Positions 1 through 12,240 of a stretch of 64,000 nucleotides of DNA are shown here, in pieces (within the stretch, counting starts at the first letter, position 1; each line of letters begins with the position of its first letter). Source of the DNA: Utricularia gibba (Eukaryota; Streptophyta; Magnoliopsida; Lamiales; Lentibulariaceae); contig NEEC01000012.1 of the NCBI GenBank assembly GCA_002189035.1, positions 186,001 to 250,000 on the forward strand. The letters are read 5' to 3'. A program made the position numbers and the translations under genes. Under the pieces are notes generated by a model that saw only the letters and a program-made list of their open reading frames with translations, was not told the origin of the DNA and ran no database searches.

Positions 1-347
1 TTATCCTCAACAAAATACACCTTCCATAATCCAAACTAGAGCAAAGGCAGATGATTCCATTCATCTGTTAGTAGGTTAATCCATTTTGGATTAATAATAT
101 AATCCACATAAATTCTTAACTCATTTTTTTGGGAATTCACACTCCAAAGAGAAGTACACCACAGAGCACACGTATAACAGGAAGGTGAAGTTCTGCAGAC
201 CACTCAACTCCAAGTAGAAAGACAGATACATAGATAGATAGATGGATGGGTGGGGTATTCATTCATTCACTGGTGCGGATCATGGAGCCAAGCACGCTGC
301 ACCCAAGCTCACATCCTGGGCAACAAGAGCAGTATGAGAGTGGAGTT
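1..347. other. 3' flank of lectin gene
   Basis: This stretch lies downstream of the lectin stop codon, which is on the minus strand, and probably contains its 3' UTR. A short (GATA)n-like run sits near 230-245. No other gene is visible; the open frame at 246-572 on the plus strand is antisense to the lectin's last exon. Confidence 0.5.
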
Positions 348-1492
348 TCATGTATTCAACAACGCGCACGAGGAGAAACTGGGCTTACAGTAAGGGACGA
401 TCTTCCATCGTTGATTATCTCCCTTGGTCCATCCCCAAAGAACGATGATCGAGCCGTCGTGAACTCCCCCGTGGTCCTTGTCGCCATGAAAAGCATCGAA
501 ATTCAGACGGATGTTGTTCACCATTCTTATAGCAAGATAACCGTCTCCCAGTGGTTTGCTCTCGGACCATAAAATGGATTCATCCAGGAAGTGGGGATTG
601 TAAGGGATCAGCTGCACCTGTCATGACACAATAGAGAGGGAGAGTGTTGTAAGCCCCAATCGGTCCTTGTGCTGAGTTGCTTTTGATGTGGGAGAGAAAT
701 TACGGGGTGGGTTGAACCGATGGAGTGCTTGATGGCCTGTCTGGTTGCTTTGTTGATCAGAGCAAAGCCAGGGTGCCCCTCATCATCCTTCACTGTTGAG
801 CCGAACCTCTCATCCCTTATCCAGTGCTGATGTCAAAAAGAAAAAATAAGCATAGCGTCACAGAGCAACAAGATCGAATCCAGTTAAAGTACTTTTTTTT
901 TTGGTATCGATTCCGAAATTTCACAAAGGAAAAATAGTGACTCAAGCGCTGAAGTCAATCATCTTAAGCTTCAAAGTATAAGACGGTTCGTGCAATTAAC
1001 GAAACCAAAGACGCCCAAACAAGCCATGCTGTCTCCGATTTCTAGGGTCGGAACAGGGGATGTAAGAGATCGGATATCAGAAAGGAAAGCGTCAATCGAA
1101 GCTAACCTGAAAAGGGTCTAAAGGATCAGCGCGAGCAAGGATCACTTTACCATCGCGGATAGAGAGGCAGTGGTGATTCTCAGCTTTGCAGTACATCTTC
1201 ACAGTGGGCCTGTGAAACACTTCATCATCCACCTGGTGGGCATCATGGTGATGGCGCGGATGATGATGAGGGGGAGGGGCAAACGCGTTCACCCCTGGTG
1301 GCGGCGGAGGTGGGTACACTTCCAGGCCTGGGCCGTGGTGGGAAACGTGATACACTTGAGGAAGCGGTGGTGGAGGATGGTGGACATTGAACACCGGCGG
1401 CGGCGGAGGGGGGTAGACTTCCGGGGAGGGCCTCCATGGGAGACATGATAGACTTGAGGCGGAGGACCACCATGATGATGTTGGTGATCCAT
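348..1492 (-). CDS. EULS3: EUL-domain (ricin-B-like, EULS3-type) lectin, exon 1 frame-broken
   Basis: Three exons on the minus strand: 1492-1107, 826-704 and 617-348, with GT-AG introns. The product is a single-domain Euonymus-type lectin, a nucleo-cytoplasmic carbohydrate-binding protein often linked to stress responses. The N-terminal half is rich in His and Pro (HHPPPPLPQVYHVSHH). The EUL domain then reads PTVKMYCKAENHHCLSIRDG, HWIRDERFGSTVKDDEG, NKATRQAIKHSIGSTHP and NNIRLNFDAFHGDKDHGG, and closes with DNQRWKIVPY. The last exon adds about a dozen residues after the usual C-terminus. Start chosen: the ATG at 1492 opens MDHQHHHGG, fitting the family. That frame does not stay in phase with the rest: exon 1 has 386 nt where 387 would keep phase, and the break lies around 1415-1432. 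It could be a sequencing error, an allele defect or a pseudogene. Family assignment is firm; integrity is uncertain. Confidence 0.88.
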
Positions 1493-1719
1493 GGAGTAGT
1501 TGAATTTCCTTCCACTCTTCCGATCAAGCAGTAGGGGTTGTATAGGAGAGGATGATGGATTGCTTCGCAACTAAGATACGCGTGTGGACGTGTAGGCCTT
1601 TCGAGTCGACCCAATAAATAACTCTGTCGTAAAAGAGATTCCGTTCCAAGCAAGGCCTTGTTCCTTCACCACTAGATTGTGCTCCAGAATGGTCGGCGTT
1701 AGCAGAATACCCATCCATA

Positions 1720-3520
1720 TAGCCTGTAAATTTTCAAGGCAGATTAGTCAACTTGTATAAAAAATAATTAGTTTCATTAATTCATGTATAAAAACTGTGT
1801 TTCATAAATATAATTAAAATTTATTTTATGAAATATATTTAATAAAAGATGTTATAAGTAATAGTTAAAATTTTACTATAACAAACAATGATTTCGAAAT
1901 TAAAATTAAAATAATTTATAATTTTTTTAATAGTAAGTAGACAAATTAATTAATTATATTTAATTATTAATATTATATAAATTAAAAATCAATATATTGT
2001 TACTATTTTCAAAATTATTTTATATTAATATTTTAAAATATTATATTTAATAATTCATAATATTTTAACATCTATAATCTTAAATTATTATTAGTTATAC
2101 ATAGATTCTATTCAAATGAAATGCAATTTTCATTTCATGTTTCAGTTGTTCAATGAGATCATACTACGAGCCATGCAGGTTACTCTTGCTCATATCCCTC
2201 TGTAGTCGCAAATCCTCATGCTGAAAGTATTTATCCTGATGTATAAGGTAGAATATGTCATGTGATATGTGCATCTTTTATTCAATCATAAAAATTGTTA
2301 ATTTTTGTTTAGGTACTTCTACCTTTGAGAGATATATATCACTTCTTTTAAGTTTTGAAGCTATATATCACTCATTAGTTACAAGCTTAAATTATTTATC
2401 ATAATGCACAAGATGTAGGAGATGTATACTACATCTCTTAGGGTACGTTTGGTTGATGGGTAACGTCTTCACTCAATTTTAGTTTATTTGAATTTAGATA
2501 AGTGAATTTTATGAATTTAAAAGATTATTCAAGTTTGGTTAATGAATTTAATTTATTTACATTTAAAATGAAAACATGTTTGATAAATGAGTATAAAATT
2601 AGGTACATAATGAATATATATATATATATATATGAATTTACAAGTATACCCTTAAATTAATTGTCACATATTATAGTTTCTTGTATCATTTTACAATTCA
2701 ATCACTACATAGCATAAATTACGATGCTTAGTTGAAATTGCATTTTTTTAACAAACACGTATAATAATAGACAAGGTGTTTGTCTTCAAAATGAAAACCC
2801 ACAATTAGCAGCAAAAAAAAATGAATCGAAGACAAACATGATTTCATGAAACTTCAATAATATTGAATTCAACAGATTTGAACAGATTTACTATAGTTAT
2901 GTAGTAATTCTGACTTTTAAAAAAATTGACTAAGGTTAGAATGGGAAGACACAAAAGTATTTATGTAAACCGACCTCCCTCCTTCGGATTATATAAACCA
3001 GAGACTATGGGTGTGTGTCGAGTTTATAAACAATGGGTGGATATATATTTACCCTCTTGCAAATACAGATTTACTAACAAACCCAACTACATTCTTAGCT
3101 ATAAAGACATACTAAACGTGCCTTTAGGTTTTTTCATAAGTGTGAGCCATACGGATTCCTCTTTTTCTTATTTCTACACTTAATTTAAGTTAAATGTAGA
3201 TTTTGATAATTTTCAAGTATTCTCATGTAAATGTTAAACCGTATAATTGGAAAACCTAGGATATGCTATTTCCATTTAGGTGATGAGGGGCTATCCTTGT
3301 AAATGTACAACTACTATCCACATATTTGCATCAATATGCCATATGATTTCATCCAACTTTGTATTCATACTCTCAATTTTAAATTTTGGGACCCATGTGT
3401 AGTAAGTAATTTTTCAGGGTCATTCTTGTATTTTTAAAATCTTTTGGGGTGCGTAATTAACTCAGGGGAAAACCCGAAATGTAGGCTACTTTCACAATTA
3501 ATTGGAAAAATTGGGTTCAT
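1720..3520. other. AT-rich intergenic with TA microsatellite and possible MITE
   Basis: Long A/T-rich spacer upstream of the lectin gene. A (TA)n run lies at about 2611-2633. A stretch near 2449-2770 begins with a TACGTTTGGTTG-like sequence and ends with a partly inverted match, as in small hAT-type MITEs, but the match is weak. An 85-codon open frame at 2926-3183 matches nothing I recognise. Confidence 0.35.
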
Positions 3521-3660
3521 TCTCGATGAGTCATCGAGACAATGAACAATCTCGATGACTCATCGAGACTGTTTGACAATGAGTCATCGAGATAATCCTA
3601 TCTCGATGACTCATCGAGATTGTTGCACAGTCATTAGACAGTCTCGATGAGTCATTGAGA
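3521..3660. repeat. Array of five palindromes centred on TGA(G/C)TCA
   Basis: A 19-bp near-perfect palindrome, TCTCGATGAGTCATCGAGA or its C-centred version, occurs at 3521-3539, 3550-3568, 3601-3619 and 3642-3660 (one mismatch), with a partial copy at about 3579-3592. Every copy keeps the TGA(G/C)TCA core, the classical GCN4/AP-1 type bZIP site. The array lies about 170 bp upstream of the first mudrA-like open frame, so it may be a subterminal or promoter array of that element. A simple minisatellite origin is also possible. Confidence 0.8.
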
Positions 3661-3831
3661 TTATCAAAGAAGATAGTTGACAATACAAAAAAGGAAGATG
3701 CACCTTCTAGAAAATCATGCCTTATAGAAACTAAAGTATGGATTGCCATTAATGTTAAATATATCTCGTGAATGTGAAATTAAATAAATAATTCTATAAA
3801 AGAATTATAAATAGAGAAGTGTATTAATATC

Positions 3832-6053
3832 ATGACTCACTCATCCCTTTCATTTCATATCACAATGGCATCTAGTAGTGTGCCACTATGCGAGTATGAT
3901 TCTTCAACTTTTGAATCAGAATCCAAGCCTATGTCGACTGAAAACACAAATGAAGATGGGTTTCAAGAAAATCTAGATACCACTACTCAACTGCCACAGG
4001 TTCCTGTTTTGCATGCAACAAGTTTGGGATATCAATTTATAGAAGATATATCTGAAAGGTTGGCTATATTATTTAAGAATGTAGAATCAATGATTGCAAA
4101 TGAATTTGCAATCAGATGTAATTATATGAGCTATGATGATAATCCTGTCTTAGAAGTTGGATTGGGATTTAAATCCAAAGAATAAGCTTATTTCTGTGTT
4201 CGCCATTGGCATATTAAGAATCATTTTTAGTTTCGTGTGAATGAAAGTAAATCAAAGCATTTGGTAATGAAAGCTACTCTGCTCAAGCAACATAGTTGAC
4301 TTTCACATTCGTCTATACAAATCGAAGAGAGATGGGATTTGGCAATTCAAAATTTTTCAGCCACATTCTTGTAGAAGTGGAATAGAGGGCAGCAAACATA
4401 GAAACATTTCAATAAGTTTTATTTGACGAGATTTGGTAGATTATGTCTGGAATATGTAAGTTAATATTTTTATAGTATTTGATAATACTTTTTATTTTTT
4501 ATTAATTCAAATTTAAATTTCAAATTTATTTACTTATGTTAGAATTGATCGTGGGTAAAGCAATAACTGAAATAAAAGTCAGGTATAATTATACCATTAA
4601 TTATAATACAACATGATTTGGTGTGCAATGTGCATTTGAACACATGAATCTTGGGAATCTTCAATGAATAAATTACCACATCATATGTTAGCCGTTCAAG
4701 TGACAAATCCCGGTACAATTGTAGAGTGGTCTTTTTATGATACACAATTAGGACCTAATCATAAAATATTCCGCTATGTGTTTTGGGCTTTTAAGCCTTG
4801 CCTTGATGCGTATCAACTATGTGCTCTGATGATTTCTATTGATGCAACACATCTTTATGCAAGGTAATGTTTTTTATTTTAGAATTTCGATTTATATACT
4901 TTATTGTCTCTAATTTACAATTTTATACACAAGTATGATCATAAATTGTGAAATGCTGTTTGTCGTGATTCTAGTGGACATATAATACCAGTAGCATATG
5001 CTATTGTGGATGATGAAACCACAGAATCATATTCATGGTTCATTGAGATTCTAGATGCTTTCATTATTCGACGGCAAGCATGTACAATCATTTCAGATTG
5101 TCATGTTGGTATAGGGTGATGTTAGTTCTATGCAGGCATTTACAGATGGTAGACTTATTCATTGTTGATGCCTTTGACATTTTGTTTCCAATTTTTACAA
5201 GTCTATAAAAAATAAAGACTTAAAGGAGCGTTTATATGCGACTGGTGCTACACCAAATAAGATAAAATTCCAAGGATACATGGAGGAAATCTTTACTCAT
5301 CAAGCGGCAACACAATGGCTGAATCGTCGTGAGATTTTGAATAATATTGACAAATGGACGCTTGCATTTGACAATGGCAAGCGTCACGAATATCTGACTA
5401 CAAATCAGGTAGAATGCATGAATGGAGTTTTTAAAAAAATACGAAGATATCCAATTTGCAGCATTGTGGATTCTACTTTCTATTGAACACAAACAATGTT
5501 TATTACAAGGCGTCAAGAGATCGCTCATTTTAATGATAATAGAGAGGTATGTTATTTCAAATTATTTTGTATTGAAATTCATAAATGATTCATACTTAAT
5601 ATATTTGATAATAAAACAGATTTTCACAGACAAGACAAATGCATGGTTTCAGAAACAACAACAAAAAGCAGGGCAATTTTAGTTATACTATTGGGATCCT
5701 GATCGTCTTGTTGGTTCTATTTATGTTTTGCGAAAACGTGCAAAATAGAACCGAGAAACAGTTGATTTACAATCACAAACATGCACATGTGGAAAGTGGT
5801 TGATTCACCGACTTCCTTGTGCTCATGCTCTAAAATGTGGGAAAATGTGCCGAATGCCATGAAACCAAATGGTTATTCGTGAATCGACTTTGGATTTGTT
5901 GTAGATGCAGTATGCTGATAAGGTATTACAAGATTTAGGTCAAGAAGACGGATGGCCTCAAGCAATTTGGTACTTGTATCATGATAAACTTCGTGAGAAA
6001 CATGAAAGAGGTCGGCATCGTGACACTAGAATTCCAAATGAAGTGGATGACTG
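3832..6053 (+). pseudogene. mudrA-like MULE transposase relic
   Basis: Several open blocks in changing frames together resemble a MURA transposase. An N-terminal acidic/serine-rich block starts at the ATG at 3832 and ends near 4185. A block at about 4664-4867 contains FWAFKPCLDAYQLC and ISIDATHLY. Next come a stretch at 4980-5120 (IPVAYAIVDDETTESYSWF), a central block at 5220-5486 (NQVECMNGVFKKIRRYP), and a SWIM-type zinc finger at about 5770-5835 with spaced Cys residues and the ending PCAHAL. Stops and frameshifts separate the blocks, so this copy cannot make transposase. Some gaps may be old introns. Confidence 0.85.
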
Positions 6054-6660
6054 ATGTATTGTTTTTATGTTAGTACTTTTGGTTTTTGACTCTAAGTAAC
6101 TATTGAATAAATAAAATATTATCCTCTAATAAATATTCTTATTCCTTAATATATTAAGTACTATTTATGTTATGACTCAAAACATACTTTCAGAATTTTT
6201 TTCATTTTGCTAATTCACATCACACATATTACGCATAAAAACAGTTCTACAGTTGCTTAAACCAGATATATTTTGGAAGCCTTAAACTTATCTCATGCAA
6301 CTAAATTCATTTGAAAGATAAGGAGTAGATCTACTTAAAGAATCAAGAATCATCTAAATCCAATCATCCAAGAGTAAGTTACAAATTTTTAAAGTTGTAC
6401 TCCAAAAACTGTTTCTCGGTAACAACAGCAGTTTGAGCGAGTTTAGGAAAAAGTGCATAACTTTCTACTCCTAGCTTCGAATCCAAACATTCTTTTTAAG
6501 CCTGAAAGGTAACACACTAATCTACAAAAATTATGTTTACTAGATCTTCAGATTCGTAGTCAATTATAACATAAAAATGCATGAACAAGCAATGAATGTT
6601 CAAAACACACCAACACAGAAATAAAGAAATGTCAAGTTCTAGTTGTTTTCATCCTCCTCT
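6054..6660. other. Spacer between convergent transposon genes
   Basis: AT-rich sequence between the ends of the mudrA relic and the mobile-domain relic. I see no open frame or repeat of note. Confidence 0.4.
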
Positions 6661-8445
6661 TCATCATATCTATTTTGCCTAATACCCATGCTAGATGAAG
6701 ATACTATTAGATTAGGCCTTGGAGGTACAGGTGGAGTGGTAAAATTCTCATATAACCATGGAGAAGGTCTTCCTGCCATCGAAGAGAACCCCATATTTAT
6801 GCCACCAACGTAAGGTGGTGTCTGAAATTCATAAGGTGTACTCTATTGTGTTGGGTGTGGATGCATGTAATGAGGGATAAATTGTGGACCAAAACTCTCT
6901 TGAGTTGGATATGTCGGCATCGGATTACCAAAAAATTGCGAAGCCTGCAAATAATCCTGTGATGGATATCTTGAAACATAAGGGTTGTTTGGACGACTAA
7001 TTGAACAGGATTCTCCAGAACAAGGCTCTACATGCATCAAAGGCCAATATGATCTACCAAATAAATAGTCTTGAATTCTGTGAGAGGCAGTCTCAGCTAA
7101 CTCCCTCATCATAGTCGGATCAGTAGAGGACATATTGGCCATGTTATCAAATTAAGATATCTACATAATGAAATGTAAGAAAAAATATTACGAACCAAAT
7201 CGGTTATATAATACTCTCAAGATAGTAATAATTTCTTGATTCCTAGTATTGATCTTTAAAAGTCCAACATTTTGGTGGAGGGTCGGTTGGATTTGGTGGA
7301 ATGCACAATGGTAATCCATACTAATGTGTCACTGTGTACACATTGTGCTATTCAAATATTCCAAAAAAGAGTAATGGCCCACAATATGTCCAAATTTTAC
7401 GGCAATCTTCTTCAACAACTTGAAAATATTCATTCAAATATGGCTGCCAAATAAGCTCGAAATAAAAAAATCAGAAATATACAATAAAAATTTATTTAGT
7501 TTGATTTTCACTTTGTCGTGTCCAATAAGATTTAGACTATCTCTGAAGATAACAGTTGATTGTGAGCCATAGTCGTCCATTCCATATATGTAACATATCT
7601 TCATTAACAACCAACAATTATTATGAAAAATATATTTATGTTAAAAATATTCATAAATTGTTTACCTCCAACCATAAATTATGTGGCATTCTGGATCATA
7701 TGATGTACCAGAAATCGCCATATGCAGATTAGGTAATAGAGTTCAGATTCGACTCAAAGCCCATATCTAAAAAACAGTCTTTTATATTTTGAAGAATTAA
7801 AAAAAATATGTATGAAAATTTTATTAACAAACCTGTAAAAATCATATAGGTCCATCTAAAGTCCAACGTCCATAGATAGATCCCTCGCTTAGCGTACGAT
7901 AAAGATAAGCCAAAACAGTTGAACCCCAACTAAGTTGTTTAGTTTCTTCATCATCGGCGATTAGATCCATATAGTCAAGGCGACCTTCACTCCCTTTCGT
8001 ATTATGGAAAAAAAACACCGCATACGATCAAAGCAGCGATACAACGAGCATATCTACAATTAGTAGAATTAGTGATAACTTAAAAACCAAACAAAGAATT
8101 GGAGAATTATCGCGTTATATCAAACTGCTCTGAATTGTGACCAATTGTCTTCCCAAACTCCTCAACATAATCTTTAAATATTGAAAGTGAGAATTTTGTT
8201 GTGTTTTGGAGTTGTGCTGTTGTGCACCCAAACCTAATTTCAAGAAATTCAAGCCACTTATTCTAATTTTTGGATGCTCTCTTTTTATAAATGGGAAGAC
8301 CATTCACTCGAAAACCACAAATAACAGATACATCTTGGAGTGTTATTGTAACCTGTAAAAATTTTTTGTATATAATTAACTAATTAAAAATAACATTTGT
8401 ACAAAGGAATATATTACCTCTCTACAAACAAGGTGAAATGTTCTG
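6660..8445 (-). pseudogene. Plant mobile domain (PMD/MAIN-like) gene relic
   Basis: On the minus strand, 8425-8281 reads a TFHLVCRE segment, an intron-like gap, then VTITLQDVSVICGF and RVNGLPIYK, the signature start of the plant mobile domain (formerly aminotransferase-like). Weaker PMD-like text continues through 8300-7260. A C-terminal, Pro/Tyr/Ser-rich block runs from 7142 down to about 6660 (including 6843-7142). Frames change and stops intervene, so it is broken. Its 5' part is cut at 8446 by LTR-like repeat A. PMD proteins occur both as cellular silencing factors and as transposon passengers; the position opposite mudrA favours the latter. Confidence 0.65.
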
Positions 8446-9440
8446 TGATGGTAATTCTGCAATTGCACAGAAACCGTCGAAGTAATAAAATAAGATCGTA
8501 TCCACAGGGAATTGTTATTGAAATATTCTTTTCAAACAAAGATTCAAAAAGACCGAAAACAAAAGAAAGATTTGGTTTTGAAGACAATAAGAAAAGTGGC
8601 ATTGGATCTAAGATTCACCTTATTTGAAACTCGCTCTCGCGTGTGTGTAAACCTTGAGAACTGACCTGCTTGCGCAAGCTTTGTGGGTGTTATACTAAAA
8701 TAGTGATACTCAGTAACTGTTATATCACCGTCCCTTATTTTGTAGGATTATGGAATCAACCACGCAACCAGAGCCATTTCACTTCTTGTGATAACTCATG
8801 TTTTCCACACACCCAAATCTAATCCCTACACCTCTCACCTCGCAGATAGATTAGATGTGCCTTACCAACGATGTCCGATTGAGCCCTTCTCATTAGGTGC
8901 TTGAGGCCAATCTTTCATTCTCTCACACTCCTTTAGGGCTATATGGTACTAAAGATCACGTTGGTAAAGAAAACGTTGTGAAAAACAGAATTAGACCTCA
9001 AATTAAATGTTGAAAAACATGGTAAGACAGTCATACGCGCAGAACTTGTGCAAACAAGGCTTCACAGCAGATCCTCAGCCGCTAGCGCTCACACGCGCAT
9101 GGTTGACTCTAAACAACAAAAGTTGATGAAAAACGAAGAGAAAGGAATCCAAAACATACTAAACTCGACTCTAAACCCTAGATTAACTCTTTGGCCGTCC
9201 ATCACTTGACTCTCTTCTAGGTCTTCGCATTTGAATCTTTATATAATGGTGGGGATTTGTCGGGCTTTCTTGATGGGCTCACATCAAATTTTCTATTCGA
9301 ATCTTCTAAGATTTGATACAAATTTTCTAGGATGAGATCCAAGTTTTCCAAGATAAGATGTGAATCTTATCTTATCTGAGAATCTTTGATCAAGTTTTCA
9401 TTCGGATAAACCAAATCTTAGACTCCATCAAAGTAGCTCG
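8446..9440 (-). repeat. LTR-like dispersed repeat, copy A
   Basis: About 1 kb in inverted orientation relative to 15.9-16.87 kb. The best-matching blocks are 8446-8480, 8650-9000 and 9030-9260. The element edge is sharp: homology between the copies stops exactly after ACCATCA (minus strand at 8446). Read on the minus strand it has a TATA-like TATATAAAG near 9240 followed by a transcribed-looking region, as in an LTR. There is no coding sequence. It is probably a solo LTR or a non-autonomous LTR element. The far edge is approximate. Confidence 0.65.
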
Positions 9441-9454
9441 AAAATCCTCCAAAT

Positions 9455-9455
<1 letters not shown>

Positions 9456-9539
<84 letters not shown>

Positions 9540-9540
9540 T
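9456..9540. repeat. (AAT)n(ATT)n self-complementary microsatellite
   Basis: An AAT/TAA trinucleotide run switches to ATT/TTA part-way, so the two halves are reverse complements and could fold into one long hairpin. It lies at the outer edge of repeat A. Confidence 0.9.
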
Positions 9541-10481
9541 CTCAATAATTCAATTTTTAATGGAAATCAACTTGTTCGGTATTATTAATTTCCATTTATT
9601 TTGAGACCATGTAATTATGTACGTTACTTTTTACTTTTTACTTTATTATATTTTAATTTAATAAATAATAATTACGATTATTCTTACGTAACTATATGTT
9701 TTGTAGTCTAGAATCTATAAAAATGAATATCCAAGGATTTCTTCTGTATTAATTTTAAGATTATAACATTTATTTTGTAAAATAATATAAAATTATATTA
9801 TAAAATTTAATAATATATATATATTGTAAAATTTAATATATTAAATTGTTATATAATGTAATATTATGATATAAATGTATTTTTAAAATATACAAAAGTG
9901 AATAATATAATTATTTTAATTATATTATTCAATCACTAAAATATATGCTAAATAAATTTATTAATTTATAAGAATTAAATAGAATATCAATTCAGTAAAT
10001 TAAGTACACATATTGTCATATCATTTTTCCAATAGACCCACTTGGAAGTTGAACAACTAACACCTAATGAAGTAAGAATTAAGAATGGGGCCACGGCTTT
10101 TGCCCGGACAAAAATGGCGTTCACCACCCCACCAACATCCAAACCACCCAACTAAATTTATTTATTTATTAATTAATAAAACACCTTAATCCCCAAAACA
10201 TTAAATATTTTCTATCTCAAATATTTTAAATTGATAATATATACACTTATTATTCTACATTACATAAAGTCGATTTTGTTCTGTATGAAAAAAATAAAAT
10301 CTTATTTCATTTTCAAATAATAATTATTTTGAAACCAATTTTATGATTAAGTTAAATGTTGATGAAGGTGAGACGGAAATCCAGTCTTGTGTTTAGACAG
10401 CATAAGAGCAACACAACATGTTCATGAACATTGCTATTCCATGCTCCACCCCACACCAACCTTCCTCTTCATCCCACATCC
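9541..10481. other. AT-rich spacer upstream of CYP86B1-like gene
   Basis: Low-complexity A/T-rich DNA. A block at about 9780-9960 resembles AT-rich blocks at about 12990-13150, 13690-13820 and 29935-30110, suggesting a dispersed AT-rich repeat family. The final 100 bp should contain the promoter and 5' UTR of the P450 gene. Confidence 0.4.
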
Positions 10482-12178
10482 ATGAACTCCTCCTCCTCTG
10501 CCCCATGTGGCTTTATGCCCCTCTTCTTCGGCGGCATGAGTTCCGCACTGTCGGAGATTCGCACGGTGGAGATACTCCTAGCTCTCCTGGCCTTCGTCGG
10601 CATAAACGGGTGGCACCAAAAGAGGCGCCAGGGGCTCCCTAGCTGGCCCCTGATAGGGATGCTGCCTTCTCTCCTTATTGGCCTTCAGGGGAACGTTTAT
10701 GACTGGATAACAGAGGTTCTTGTGAAGAAAAATGGCACCTTCATCTTCAGGGGCCCCTGTTTCAGCAACCTCAACTGTGTAATAACCTCGGACCCAGGAA
10801 ATGTCGAGTATATTCTTAAAATGAGGTTCACCAATTTTCAGAAAGGAGTGTACTTCCGTGATACAGTCAGTGATCTGTTGGGCGAGGGGATATTCAGCGC
10901 GGACGGAGATGTTTGGAAGAGGCAGAGGAAAATCGCTAGCCTTGAGTTCCACTCCTCCAAGTTCAGGAAGATGACCGTGGATTCTCTTCTTGATCTGGTG
11001 CACGAGCGGCTGCTTCCGGTGCTGGAGGATGCGGTTCAGAGATCGGCTTTGATTGATTTGCAGGATGTTCTTCTAAGGCTCACTTTTGACAACGTTTGTA
11101 TGATAGCCTTTGGAGTTGATCCCAGATGCTTGACCCCCGGACTGCCTGAAGTTCCGTTCGCTAAAGCGTTTGAGGAGGCTACCGAATCAACAACCATGCG
11201 GTTCGTCACTCCGACTCTACTGTGGAAGGCCATGCGGTATGCCAATAGAACTCTCATCTCCTAACCCCATTTTGTGCGCACTCTCATCCATCTAATCCTT
11301 CCATTGATGACAAGGTGGTTGGGAGTGGGAAGTGAGGGGAGGCTGAAGGAGGCCATAAGAGGAGTGGATGAGTTTGCGGAGGAGGTCATCAGAGCCCGCA
11401 GGACGAAGGCAAAGACGGACACCCCCGATCTACTGTCGGCGTTCATGAGTTTCAACGATTTCTCCGACAAATCGTTGCGAGATATTTGCGTGAACTTCAT
11501 TCTTGCTGGGAGGGACACCTCCTCTGTGGCCCTTACTTGGTTCTTTTGGCTCCTGAATGATCACCCCGAAGTCGAGGGAAAAATCCTGCAAGAGCTCAAC
11601 GCGATCGTTCTGGGAAGACGTGCGGAGTTGGGAGATTCGGCTTTCCGGCAGGAGGAAGTGCAGAAGATGGAGTACTTGCAGGCTGCCTTGTCCGAGGCCC
11701 TTAGGCTCTACCCTTCTGTTCCCGTAGATCATAAACAGGTAAACATCAAATAATCTATGTATCCCATTAAGATGGAATTCCAATCCTTGCCCTGCTTTTG
11801 TTTGTGCAGGTAGTTGAAGACGATATATTCCCCGACGGAACCGTGCTGAAGAAGGGCACAAAAGTAGTGTACGCCGCCTACGCGATGGGGAGGTCAGAGG
11901 AAATATGGGGCGAGGACTGCAAGAAGTTTATACCGGAGAGATGGATGAGTGACAAGGGTCGCTTCTCCGGGGCGTCGGCGTACAAGTTCACGGCGTTCAA
12001 CGGCGGCCCTCGGCTGTGCCTGGGGAAGGACTTGGCCTACTACCAAATGAAGTTCGTGGCGGCGTCCATTCTCCGGCGTTACAGGGTGAGAGTCGTGGAG
12101 GGGCATCCCGTAGCCCCCAGGATGGCGCTCACCATGTACCTCAAGCACGGCCTCCAGGTTCGGGTCCTCCCAAGATAG
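10482..12178 (+). CDS. CYP86B1: Cytochrome P450, CYP86B1-like very-long-chain fatty acid omega-hydroxylase
   Basis: Exons 10482-11236, 11315-11738 and 11810-12178, with introns of 78 and 71 bp, give 515 aa. The start is the first in-frame ATG (MNSSSSAPCGF), followed by a short hydrophobic anchor and a Pro-rich hinge (LPSWPLIGMLPSLL). Hallmarks are the I-helix AGRDTSS at about 316-322, K-helix EALR at 379-382, PERW at 435-438, and the haem loop FNGGPRLCLG at 456-465 with Cys463 as the iron ligand. The sequence follows CYP86B closely throughout (DLQDVLLRLTFDNVCMIAFG, ALSEALRLYPSVPVDHK). Known members are ER enzymes that omega-hydroxylate C22-C24 acyl chains for suberin. All motifs are intact. 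Another CYP86 subfamily is possible but less likely. Confidence 0.92.
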
Positions 12179-12240
12179 ACGACGGTTGACTTTGTTATAC
12201 TGCTTTTGGAAAAAGGCTTCGGTTGCAGCATTCCTCATCG

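Larger units (their letters stand above)
3521..8445. mobile_element. Decayed Mutator-like element (MULE) with mudrA and PMD genes
   Basis: A broken MURA-type transposase on the plus strand (3832-6053) faces a broken plant-mobile-domain gene on the minus strand (8445-6660). Association of PMD (MAIN-like) genes with Mutator-type elements is known in plants. I could not find convincing terminal inverted repeats or a 9-bp target duplication, so the outer limits are approximate. The right side is cut by LTR-like repeat A at 8446. Confidence 0.6.

Noticed and set aside
246-572. 108-codon plus-strand open frame
   Set aside because: Antisense to the well-supported last exon of the lectin gene.
2926-3183. 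85-codon plus-strand frame
   Set aside because: No family match, AT-rich surroundings and no splice partners; likely chance.
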